A DNA stretch of 64,000 bases from NCBI GenBank assembly GCA_964057225.1, contig OZ059897.1:3844001-3908000 (forward strand), written 5' to 3'. The first letter of the stretch is position 1. Every line of letters starts with the position of its first letter. Of the stretch, positions 11,233 through 23,868 are shown piece by piece. The position numbers and the translations under genes were made by a program. Below the pieces are notes generated by a model that saw only the letters and a program-made list of their open reading frames with translations, was not told where the DNA came from and searched no databases. This stretch comes from Auanema rhodensis (taxonomy: Eukaryota; Nematoda; Chromadorea; Rhabditida; Rhabditidae).

Positions 11233-11583
11233 CAATGTAGTATAGTGCTGTCGATGCGGATTTTTAAGCTGCGTTGATCTGTGTTATCAGATTTGAGTTA
11301 GCTTAAAAATGCACCGAGATATCAACTGATATATGTTCACGCTTATATCCTCGATTTTCACACTGAAGAAATGATTTTTTCGTTGAATAACATTGTCCAT
11401 CGTCTTCGTCTTGAAAAAAGGAATCTGAAAACATCTACTTTTTGTGAAATTATTTATAAATTTTTCGGGAAAATTTTTGTCAAAATGTTTTTGGAAGCAA
11501 TGTTGAGTGTACATGGGAACTCAACATACACTAATGCATTATTTTTCAAACGATCATAACTAATTTTTGTATAGAGCGTTTCT

Positions 11584-11934
11584 CAATGTAGTATAGTGCT
11601 GTCGATGCGGATTTTTAAGCTGCGTTGATCTGTGTTATCAGATTTGAGTTAGCTTAAAAATGCACCGAGATATCAACTGATATATGTTCACGCTTATATC
11701 CTCGATTTTCACACTGAAGAAATGATTTTTTCGTTGAATAACATTGTCCATCGTCTTCGTCTTGAAAAAAGGAATCTAAAAACATCTACTTTTTGTGAAA
11801 TTATTTATAAATTTTTCGGGAAAATTTTTGTCAAAATGTTTTTGGAAGCAATGTTGAGTGTACATGGGAACTCAACATACACTAATGCATTATTTTTCAA
11901 ACGATCATAACTAATTTTTGTATAGAGCGTTTCT
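11584..11934. repeat. Y-type monomer, exemplar (monomer 34)
   Basis: This subfamily carries CTGTCG at 15-20, TTAGC at 66-70, CACGC at 106-110, CACACTG at 127-133, ATG at 139, GAATAAC at 153-159 and ATTTAT at 220-225. The TAT replaces a TAG present in most monomers and opens a 62-codon frame from the ATG to the TAA at monomer position 325-327. The open frame is a by-product of one substitution; nothing else suggests coding. Identical or near-identical Y monomers recur throughout, for example at 12286, 27379, 35101, 44227 and 52651. Confidence 0.85.
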
Positions 11935-14900
11935 CAATGTAGTATAGTGCATTCGATGCGGATTTTTAAGCTGCGTTGATCTGTGTTATCAGATTTGAGT
12001 TAGCTTAAAAATGCACCGAGATATCAACTGATATATGTTCACGCTTATATCCTCGATTTTCACCCTGAAGAAATGATTTTTTTGTTGAATAACATTGTCC
12101 ATCGTCTTCGTCTTGAAAAAAGGAATCTAAAAACATCTACTTTTTGTGAAATTATTTAGAAATTTTTCGGGAAAATTTTTGTCAAAATGTTTTTGGAAGC
12201 AATGTTGAGTGTACATGGGAACTCAACATACACTAATGCATTATTTTTCAAACGATCATAACTAATTTTTGTATTAAGCGTTTATCAATGTAGTATAGTG
12301 CTGTCGATGCGGATTTTTAAGCTGCGTTGATCTGTGTTATCAGATTTGAGTTAGCTTAAAAATGCACCGAGATATCAACTGATATATGTTCACGCTTATA
12401 TCCTCGATTTTCACACTGAAGAAATGATTTTTTCGTTGAATAACATTGTCCATCGTCTTCGTCTTGAAAAAAGGAATCTAAAAACATCTACTTTTTGTGA
12501 AATTATTTATAAATTTTTCGGGAAAATTTTTGTCAAAATGTTTTTGGAAGCAATGTTGAGTGTACATGGGAACTCAACATACACTAATGCATTATTTTTC
12601 AAACGATCATAACTAATTTTTGTATAGAGCGTTTCTCAATGTAGTATAGTGCATTCGATGCGGATGTTTAAGCTGCGTTGATCTGTGTTATCAGATTTGA
12701 GTTAACTTAAAAATGCACCGAGATATCAACTGATATATGTTCACGCTTATATCCTCGATTTTCACCCTGAAGAAATGATTTTTTCGTTGAATAACATTGT
12801 CCATCGTCTTCGTCTTGAAAAAAGGAATCTAAAAACATCTACTTTTTGTGAAATTATTGAGAAATTTTTCGGGAAAATTTTTGTCAAAATGTTTTTGGAA
12901 GCAATGTTGAGTGTACATGGGAACTCAACATACACTAATGCATTATTTTTCAAACGATCATAACTAATTTTTGTATAGAGCGTTTCTCAATGTAGTATAG
13001 TGCATTCGATGCGGATTTTTAAGCTGCGTTGATCTGTGTTATCAGATTTGAGTTATCTTAAAAATGCACCGAGATATCAACTGATATATGTTCACGCTTA
13101 TATCCTCGATTTTCACCCTGAAGAAATGATTTTTTCGTTGAATAACTTTTACCATCGTCTTCGTCTTGAAAAAAGGAATCTAAAAACATCTACTTTTTGT
13201 GAAATTATTTAGAAATTTTTCGGGAAAATTTTTGTCAAAATGTTTTTGGAAGCAATGTTGAGTGTACATGGGAACTCAACATACACTAATGCATTATTTT
13301 TCAAACGATCATAACTAATTTTTGTATTAAGCGTTTATCAATGTAGTATAGTGCATTCGATGCGGATTTTTAAGCTGCGTTGATCTGTGTTATCAGATTT
13401 GAGTTAGCTTAAAAATGCACCGAGATATCAACTGATATATGTTCACGCTTATATCCTCGATTTTCACCCTGAAGAAATGATTTTTTCGTTGAATAACATT
13501 GTCCATCGTCTTCGTCTTGAAAAAAGGAATCTAAAAACATCTACTTTTTGTGAAATTATTTAGAAATTTTTCGGGAAAATTTTTGTCAAAATGTTTTTGG
13601 AAGCAATGTTGAGTGTACATGGGAACTCAACATACACTAATGCATTATTTTTCAAACGATCATAACTAATTTTTGTATTAAGCGTTTATCAATGTAGTAT
13701 AGTGCATTCGATGCGGATTTTTAAGCTGCGTCGATCTGTGTTATCAGATTTGCGCTAGCTTGAAAATGCACCGAGATATCAACTGATATAGGTTCACACT
13801 TATATCCTCGATTTTCACCCTGAAGAATTAATTTTTTCGTTGAATAACATTGTCCATCATCTTTGCCTTGAAAAAAGGAATCTAAAAACATCTACTTTTT
13901 GTGAAATTATTTAGAAATTTTTCGGGAAAATTTTTGTCAAAATGTTTTTGGAAGCAATGTTGAGTGTACATGGGAACTCAACATACACTAATGCATTATT
14001 TTTCAAACGATCATAACTAATTTTTGTATAGAGCGTTTCTCAATGTAGTATAGTGCATTCGATGCGGATTTTTAAGCTGCGTTGATCTGTGTTATCAGAT
14101 TTGAGTTAGCTTAAAAATGCACCGAGATATCAACTGATATATGTTCACGCTTATATCCTCGATTTTCACCCTGAAGAAATGATTTTTTCGTTGAATAACA
14201 TTTACCATCGTCTTCGTCTTGAAAAAAGGAATCTAAAAACATCTACTTTTTGTGAAATTATTTAGAAATTTTTCGGGAAAATTTTTGTCACAATGTTTTT
14301 GGAAGCAATGTTGAGTGTACATGGGAACTCAGCATACACTAATGCATTATTTTTCAAACGATCATAACTAATTTTCGTATAGAGCGTTTCTCAATGTAGT
14401 ATAGTGCTGTAGATGCGGATTTTTAAGCTGCGTTGATCTGTGTTATCAGATTTGAGTTAGCTTAAAAATGCACCGAGATATCAACTGATATATGTTCACG
14501 CTTATATCCTCGATTTTCACCCTGAAGAAATGATTTTTTCGTTGAATAACATTGTCCATCGTCTTCGTCTTGAAAAAAGGAATCTAAAAACATCTACTTT
14601 TTGTGAAATTATTTAGAAATTTTTCGGGAAAATTTTTGTCAAAATGCTTTTGGAAGCAATGTTGAGTGTACATGGGAACTCAACATACACTAATGCATTA
14701 TTTTTCAAACGATCATAACTAATTTTTGTATTAAGCGTTTATCAATGTAGTATAGTGCATTCGATGCGGATTTTTAAGCTGCGTTGATCTGTGTTATCAG
14801 ATTTGAGTTAGCTTAAAAATGCACCGAGATATCAACTGATATATGTTCACGCTTATATCCTCGATTTTCACCCTGAAGAAATGATTTTTTCGTTGAATAA

Positions 14901-17900
14901 CATTGTCCATCGTCTTCGTCTTGAAAAAAGGAATCTGAAAACATCTACTTTTTGTGAAATTATTTAGAAATTTTTCGGGAAAATTTTTGTCAAAATGTTT
15001 TTGGAAGCAATGTTGAGTGTACATGGGAACTCAACATACACTAATGCATTATTTTTCAAACGATCATAACTAATTTTTGTATTAAGCGTTTATCAATGTA
15101 GTATAGTGCATTCGATGCGGATTTTTAAGCTGCGTTGATCTGTGTTATCAGATTTGCGCTAGCTTAAAAATGCACCGAGATATCAACTGATATAGGTTCA
15201 CACTTATATCCTCGATTTTCACCCTGAAGAATTAATTTTTTCGTTGAATAACATTGTCCATCGTCTTTGCCTTGAAAAAAGGAATCTAAAAACATCTACT
15301 TTTTGTGAAATTATTTAGAAATTTTTCGGGAAAATTTTTGTCACAATGTTTTTGGAAGCAATGTTGAGTGTACATGGGAACTCAGCATACACTAATGCAT
15401 TATTTTTCAAACGATCATAACTAATTTTTGTATAGAGCGTTTCTCAATGTAGTATAGTGCTGTCGATGCGGATTTTTAAGCTGCGTTGATCTGTGTTATC
15501 AGATTTGAGTTAGCTTAAAAATGCACCGAGATATCAACTGATATATGTTCACGCTTATATCCTCGATTTTCACACTGAAGAAATGATTTTTTCGTTGAAT
15601 AACATTGTCCATCGTCTTCGTCTTGAAAAAAGGAATCTAAAAACATCTACTTTTTGTGAAATTATTTATAAATTTTTCGGGAAAATTTTTGTCACAATGT
15701 TTTTGGAAGCAATGTTGAGTGTACATGGGAACTCAGCATACACTAATGCATTATTTTTCAAACGATCATAACTAATTTTCGTATAGAGCGTTTCTCAATG
15801 TAGTATAGTGCTGTCGATGCGGATTTTTAAGCTGCGTTGATCTGTGTTATCAGATTTGAGTTAGCTTAAAAATGCACCGAGATATCAACTGATATATGTT
15901 CACACTTATATCCTCGATTTTCACCCTGAAGAAATGATTTTTTCGTTGAAAAACATTGTCCATCGTATTCGTCTTGAAAAAAGGAATCTAAAAACATCTA
16001 CTTTTTGTGAAATTATTTAGAAATTTTTCGGGAAAATTTTTGTCAAAATGTTTTTGGAAGCAATGTTGAGTGTACATGGGAACTCAGCATACACTAATGC
16101 ATTATTTTTCAAACGATCATAACTAATTTTCGTATAGAGCGTTTCTCAATGTAGTATAGTGCTGTCGATGCGGATTTTTAAGCTGCGTTGATCTGTGTTA
16201 TCAGATTTGAGTTATCTTAAAAATGCACCGAGATATCAACTGATATATGTTCACACTTATATCCTCGATTTTCACCCTGAAGAAATGATTTTTTCGTTGA
16301 AAAACATTGTCCATCGTATTCGTCTTGAAAAAAGGAATCTAAAAACATCTACTTTTTGTGAAATTATTTAGAAATTTTTCGGGAAAATTTTTGTCAAAAT
16401 GTTTTTCGAAGCAATGTTGAGTGTACATGGGAACTCAACATACACTAATGCATTATTTTTCAAACGATCATAACTAATTTTTGTATTAAGCGTTTCTCAA
16501 TGTAGTATAGTGCATTCGATGCGGATTTTTAAGCTGCGTTGATCTGTGTTATCAGATTTGAGTTAGCTTAAAAATGCACCGAGATATCAACTGATATATG
16601 TTCACACTTATATCCTCGATTTTCACCCTGAAGAAATGATTTTTTCGTTGAATAACATTGTCCATCGTCTTCGTCTTGAAAAAAGGAATCTAAAAACATC
16701 TACTTTTTGTGAAATTATTTAGAAATTTTTCGGGAAAATTTTTGTCAAAATGTTTTTGGAAGCAATGTTGAGTGTACATGGGAACTCAACATACACTAAT
16801 GCATTATTTTTCAAACGATCATAACTAATTTTTGTATTAAGCGTTTATCAATGTAGTATAGTGCATTCGATGCGGATTTTTAAGCTGCGTTGATCTGTGT
16901 TATCAGATTTGAGTTAGCTTAAAAATGCACCGAGATATCAACTGATATATGTTCACGCTTATATCCTCGATTTTCACCCTGAAGAAATGATTTTTTCGTT
17001 GAATAACATTGTCCATCGTCTTCGTCTTGAAAAAAGGAATCTAAAAACATCTACTTTTTGTGAAATTATTTAGAAATTTTTCGGGAAAATTTTTGTCAAA
17101 ATGTTTTTGGAAGCAATGTTGAGTGTACATGGGAACTCAACATACACTAATGCATTATTTTTCAAACGATCATAACTAATTTTTGTATTAAGCGTTTATC
17201 AATGTAGTATAGTGCATTCGATGCGGATTTTTAAGCTGCGTCGATCTGTGTTATCAGATTTGCGCTAGCTTGAAAATGCACCGAGATATCAACTGATATA
17301 GGTTCACACTTATATCCTCGATTTTCACCCTGAAGAATTAATTTTTTCGTTGAATAACATTGTCCATCGTCTTTGCCTTGAAAAAAGGAATCTAAAAACA
17401 TCTACTTTTTGTGAAATTATTTAGAAATTTTTCGGAAAAATTTTTGTCAAAATGTTTTTGGAAGCAATGTTGAGTGTACATGGGAACTCAGCATACACTA
17501 ATGCATTATTTTTCAAACGATCATAACTAATTTTTGTATAGAGCGTTTCTCAATGTAGTATAGTGCTGTCGATGCGGATTTTTAAGCTGCGTTGATCTGT
17601 GTTATCAGATTTGAGTTAGCTTAAAAATGCACCGAGATATCAACTGATATATGTTCACGCTTATATCCTCGATTTTCACATTGAAGAAATGATTTTTTCG
17701 TTGAATAACATTGTCCATCGTCTTCGTCTTGAAAAAAGGAATCTAAAAACATCTACTTTTTGTGAAATTATTTATAAATTTTTCGGGAAAATTTTTGTCA
17801 CAATGTTTTTGGAAGCAATGTTGAGTGTACATGGGAACTCAGCATACACTAATGCATTATTTTTCAAACGATCATAACTAATTTTCGTATAGAGCGTTTC

Positions 17901-20900
17901 TCAATGTAGTATAGTGCTGTCGATGCGGATTTTTAAGCTGCGTTGATCTGTGTTATCAGATTTGAGTTAGCTTAAAAATGCACCGAGATATCAACTGATA
18001 TATGTTCACGCTTATATCCTCGATTTTCACATTGAAGAAATGATTTTTTCGTTGAATAACATTGTCCATCGTCTTCGTCTTGAAAAAAGGAATCTAAAAA
18101 CATCTACTTTTTGTGAAATTATTTATAAATTTTTCGGGAAAATTTTTGTCACAATGTTTTTGGAAGCAATGTTGAGTGTACATGGGAACTCAGCATACAC
18201 TAATGCATTATTTTTCAAACGATCATAACTAATTTTCGTATAGAGCGTTTCTCAATGTAGTATAGTGCTGTCGATGCGGATTTTTAAGCTGCGTTGATCT
18301 GTGTTATCAGATTTGAGTTAGCTTAAAAATGCACCGAGATATCATCTGATATATGTTCACACTTATATCCTCGATTTTCACCCTGAAGAAATGATTTTTT
18401 CGTTGAATAACATTGTCCATCGTCTTCGTCTTGAAAAAAGGAATCTAAAAACATCTACTTTTTGTGAAATTATTTAGAAATTTTTCGGGAAAATTTTTGT
18501 CAAAATGTTTTTGGAAGCAATGTTGAGTGTACATGGGAACTCAACATACACTAATGCATTATTTTTCAAACGATCATAACTAATTTTTGTATTAAGCGTT
18601 TATCAATGTAGTATAGTGCATTCGATGCGGATTTTTAAGCTGCGTCGATCTGTGTTATCAGATGTGCGCTAGCTTGAAAATGCACCGAGATATCAACTGA
18701 TATAGGTTCACACTTATATCCTCGATTTTCACCCTGAAGAATTAATTTTTTCGTTGAATAACATTGTCCATCGTCTTTGCCTTGAAAAAAGGAATCTAAA
18801 AACATCTACTTTTTGTGAAATTATTTAGAAATTTTTCGGAAAAATTTTTGTCAAAATGTTTTTGGAAGCAATGTTGAGTGTACATGGGAACTCAGCATAC
18901 ACTAATGCATTATTTTTCAAACGATCATAACTAATTTTTGTATAGAGCGTTTCTCAATGTAGTATAGTGCTGTCGATGCGGATTTTTAAGCTGCGTTGAT
19001 CTGTGTTATCAGATTTGAGTTAGCTTAAAAATGCACCGAGATATCAACTGATATATGTTCACGCTTATATCCTCGATTTTCACATTGAAGAAATGATTTT
19101 TTCGTTGAATAACATTGTCCATCGTCTTCGTCTTGAAAAAAGGAATCTAAAAACATCTACTTTTTGTGAAATTATTTATAAATTTTTCGGGAAAATTTTT
19201 GTCACAATGTTTTTGGAAGCAATGTTGAGTGTACATGGGAACTCAGCATACACTAATGCATTATTTTTCAAACGATCATAACTAATTTTCGTATAGAGCG
19301 TTTCTCAATGTAGTATAGTGCTGTCGATGCGGATTTTTAAGCTGCGTTGATCTGTGTTATCAGATTTGAGTTAGCTTAAAAATGCACCGAGATATCATCT
19401 GATATATGTTCACACTTATATCCTCGATTTTCACCCTGAAGAAATGATTTTTTCGTTGAAAAACATTGTCCATCGTATTCGTCTTGAAAAAAGGAATCTA
19501 AAAACATCTACTTTTTGTGAAATTATTTAGAAATTTTTCGGGAAAATTTTTGTCAAAATGTTTTTGGAAGCAATGTTGAGTGTACATGGGAACTCAGCAT
19601 ACACTAATGCATTATTTTTCAAACGATCATAACTAATTTTCGTATAGAGCGTTTCTCAATGTAGTATAGTGCTGTCGATGCGGATTTTTAAGCTGCGTTG
19701 ATCTGTGTTATCAGATTTGAGTTAGCTTAAAAATGCACCGAGATATCAACTGATATATGTTCACGCTTATATCCTCGATTTTCACATTGAAGAAATGATT
19801 TTTTCGTTGAATAACATTGTCCATCGTCTTCGTCTTGAAAAAAGGAATCTAAAAACATCTACTTTTTGTGAAATTATTTAGAAATTTTTCGGGAAAATTT
19901 TTGTCAAAATGTTTTTGGAAGCAATGTTGAGTGTACATGGGAACTCAACATACACTAATGCATTATTTTTCAAACGATCATAACTAATTTTTGTATTAAG
20001 CGTTTATCAATGTAGTATAGTGCATTCGATGCGGATTTTTAAGCTGCGTTGATCTGTGTTATCAGATTTGAGTTAGCTTAAAAATGCACCGAGATATCAA
20101 CTGATATATGTTCACGCTTATATCCTCGATTTTCACCCTGAAGAAATGATTTTTTCGTTGAATAACATTGTCCATCGTCTTCGTCTTGAAAAAAGGAATC
20201 TAAAAACATCTACTTTTTGTGAAATTATTCAGAAATTTTTCGGGAAAATTTTTGTCAAAATGTTTTTGGAAGCAATGTTGAGTGTACATGGGAACTCAAC
20301 ATACACTAATGCATTATTTTTCAAACGATCATAACTAATTTTTGTATTAAGCGTTTATCAATGTAGTATAGTGCATTCGATGCGGATTTTTAAGCTGCGT
20401 CGATCTGTGTTATCAGATTTGCGCTAGCTTGAAAATGCACCGAGATATCAACTGATATAGGTTCACACTTATATCCTCGATTTTCACCCTGAAGAATTAA
20501 TTTTTTCGTTGAATAACATTGTCCATCGTCTTTGCCTTGAAAAAAGGAATCTAAAAACATCTACTTTTTGTGAAATTATTTAGAAATTTTTCGGGAAAAT
20601 TTTTGTCAAAATGTTTTTGGAAGCAATGTTGAGTGTACATGGGAACTCAACATACACTAATGCATTATTTTTCAAACGATCATAACTAATTTTTGTATAG
20701 AGCGTTTCTCAATGTAGTATAGTGCATTCGATGCGGATTTTTAAGCTGCGTTGATCTGTGTTATCAGATTTGAGTTAGCTTAAAAATGCACCGAGATATC
20801 AACTGATATATGTTCACGCTTATATCCTCGATTTTCACCCTGAAGAAATGATTTTTTCGTTGAATAACATTTACCATCGTCTTCGTCTTGAAAAAAGGAA

Positions 20901-21060
20901 TCTAAAAACATCTACTTTTTGTGAAATTATTTAGAAATTTTTCGGGAAAATTTTTGTCAAAATGTTTTTGGAAGCAATGTTGAGTGTACATGGGAACTCA
21001 ACATACACTAATGCATTATTTTTCAAACGATCATAACTAATTTTTGTATTAAGCGTTTAT

Positions 21061-22815
21061 CAATGTAGTATAGTGCATTCGATGCGGATTTTTAAGCTGC
21101 GTCGATCTGTGTTATCAGATTTGCGCTAGCTTAAAAATGCACCGAGATATCAACTGATATAGGTTCACACTTATATCCTTGATTTTCACCCTGAAGAATT
21201 AATTTTTTCGTTGAATAACATTGTCCATCGTCTTCGTCTTGAAAAAAGGAATCTAAAAACATCTACTTTTTGTGAAATTATTTATAAATTTTTCGGGAAA
21301 ATTTTTGTCACAATGTTTTTGGAAGCAATGTTGAGTGTACATGGGAACTCAGCATACACTAATGCATTATTTTTCAAACGATCATAACTAATTTTCGTAT
21401 AGAGCGTTTCTCAATGTAGTATAGTGCTGTCGATGCGGATTTTTAAGCTGCGTTGATCTGTGTTATCAGATTTGAGTTAGCTTAAAAATGCACCGAGATA
21501 TCAACTGATATATGTTCACACTTATATCCTCGATTTTCACCCTGAAGAAATGATTTTTTCGTTGAAAAACATTGTCCATCGTATTCGTCTTGAAAAAAGG
21601 AATCTAAAAACATCTACTTTTTGTGAAATTATTTAGAAATTTTTCGGGAAAATTTTTGTCAAAATGTTTTTGGAAGCAATGTTGAGTGTACATGGGAACT
21701 CAGCATACACTAATGCATTATTTTTCAAACGATCATAACTAATTTTCGTATAGAGCGTTTCTCAATGTAGTATAGTGCTGTCGATGCGGATTTTTAAGCT
21801 GCGTTGATCTGTGTTATCAGATTTGAGTTAGCTTAAAAATGCACCGAGATATCAACTGATATATGTTCACACTTATATCCTCGATTTTCACCCTGAAGAA
21901 ATGATTTTTTCGTTGAAAAACATTGTCCATCGTATTCGTCTTGAAAAAAGGAATCTAAAAACATCTACTTTTTGTGAAATTATTTAGAAATTTTTCGGGA
22001 AAATTTTTGTCAAAATGTTTTTGGAAGCAATGTTGAGTTTACATGGGAACTCAACATACACTAATGCATTATTTTTCAAACGATCATAACTAATTTTTGT
22101 ATTAAGCGTTTCTCAATGTAGTATAGTGCATTCGATGCGGATTTTTTAGCTGCGTTGATCTGTGTTATCAGATTTGAGTTAGCTTAAAAATGCACCGAGA
22201 TATCAACTGATATATGTTCACGCTTATATCCTCGATTTTCACCCTGAAGAAATGATTTTTTCGTTGAATAACATTGTCCATCGTCTTCGTCTTGAAAAAA
22301 GGAATCTAAAAACATCTACTTTTTGTGAAATTATTTAGAAATTTTTCGGGAAAATTTTTGTCAAAATGTTTTTGGAAGCAATGTTGAGTTTACATGGGAA
22401 CTCAACATACACTAATGCATTATTTTTCAAACGATCATAACTAATTTTTGTATTAAGCGTTTCTCAATGTAGTATAGTGCATTCGATGCGGATTTTTTAG
22501 CTGCGTTGATCTGTGTTATCAGATTTGAGTTAGCTTAAAAATGCACCGAGATATCAACTGATATATGTTCACACTTATATCCTCGATTTTCACCCTGAAG
22601 AAATGATTTTTTCGTTGAATAACATTGTCCATCGTCTTTGCCTTAAAAAAAGGAATCTAAAAACATCTACTTTTTGTGAAATTATTTAGAAATTTTTCGG
22701 GAAAATTTTTGTCAAAATGTTTTTGGAAGCAATGTTGAGTTTACATGGGAACTCAACATACACTAATGCATTATTTTTCAAACGATCATAACTAATTTTT
22801 GTATAGAGCGTTTCT
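21061..22815. repeat. Five-monomer segment, first copy (monomers 61-65)
   Basis: Monomers 61-65 reappear as monomers 85-89 (29485-31239), 8424 bp downstream. The first member is a chimera: R-type in its 5' half (GCGCTAGC, CCTTGATT, GAATTAA) and Y-type after about position 172 (TCTTCG, ATTTAT), ending TTTTCG. Monomers 63 and 64 share GAGTTTAC near 273, and monomers 64 and 65 share TTTTTTAGCTG near 28; both variants are restricted to this part of the array and its copies. Confidence 0.8.
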
Positions 22816-23868
22816 CAATGTAGTATAGTGCATTCGATGCGGATTTTTAAGCTGCGTTGATCTGTGTTATCAGATTTGAGTTAGCTTAAAAATGCACCGA
22901 GATATCAACTGATATATGTTCACACTTATATCCTCGATTTTCACCCTGAAGAAATGATTTTTTCGTTGAATAACATTTACCATCGTCTTCGTCTTGAAAA
23001 AAGGAATCTAAAAACATCTACTTTTTGTGAAATTATTTAGAAATTTTTCGGGAAAATTTTTGTCAAAATGTTTTTGGAAGCAATGTTGAGTGTACATGGG
23101 AACTCAACATACACTAATGCATTATTTTTCAAACGATCATAACTAATTTTTGTATTAAGCGTTTATCAATGTAGTATAGTGCATTCGATGCGGATTTGTA
23201 AGCTGCGTCGATCTGTGTTATCAGATTTGCGCTAGCTTAAAAATGCACCGAGATATCAACTGATATAGGTTCACACTTATATCCTTGATTTTCACCCTGA
23301 AGAATTAATTTTTTCGTTGAATAACATTGTCCATCGTCTTTGCCTTGAAAAAAGGAATCTAAAAACATCTACTTTTTGTGAAATTATTTAGAAATTTTTC
23401 GGGAAAATTTTTGTCACAATGTTTTTGGAAGCAATGTTGAGTGTACATGGGAACTCAGCATACACTAATGCATTATTTTTCAAACGATCATAACTAATTT
23501 TTGTATAGAGCGTTTCTCAATGTAGTATAGTGCTGTCGATGCGGATTTTTAAGCTGCGTTGATCTGTGTTATCAGATTTGAGTTAGCTTAAAAATGCACC
23601 GAGATATCAACTGATATATGTTCACGCTTATATCCTCGATTTTCACACTGAAGAAATGATTTTTTCGTTGAATAACATTGTCCATCGTCTTCGTCTTGAA
23701 AAAAGGAATCTAAAAACATCTACTTTTTGTGAAATTATTTATAAATTTTTCGGGAAAATTTTTGTCACAATGTTTTTGGAAGCAATGTTGAGTGTACATG
23801 GGAACTCAGCATACACTAATGCATTATTTTTCAAACGATCATAACTAATTTTCGTATAGAGCGTTTCT
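21763..23868. repeat. 6-mer HOR, copy 1 (monomers 63-68)
   Basis: This is the first of two tandem 2106-bp units. The order is: a TATTCG/GAGTTTAC monomer; two monomers with TTTTTTAGCTG near 28; a TTTACC monomer (near 163); an R monomer with GATTTGTAAG near 27 and CCTTGATT near 117; and a Y monomer that ends TTTTCG. Each slot matches the corresponding slot 2106 bp later, including these uncommon private variants. Monomer 65 has a one-base change giving CCTTAAAA near 177 that its partner lacks. Confidence 0.85.

Larger units (their letters stand above)
10531..21762. repeat. Block C: monomers 31-62, mosaic without long HORs
   Basis: From monomer 31 onward the GAGTAAT and CTCCTAC forms mostly disappear. 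CTGTCG (15-20), TTAGC (66-70) and CACGC (106-110) forms appear. R-type monomers occur singly (32, 40, 44, 50, 54, 59, 61). Local duplications are visible: 11233-11583 with 11584-11934; 17551-17901 with 17902-18252 (no difference found); and 17200-17901 with 18604-19305, which share the rare TCGGAAAAA near 233 and CACATTG near 127. Monomers 53 and 56 share ATCATCTG near 89. Order is otherwise irregular. Confidence 0.75.
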
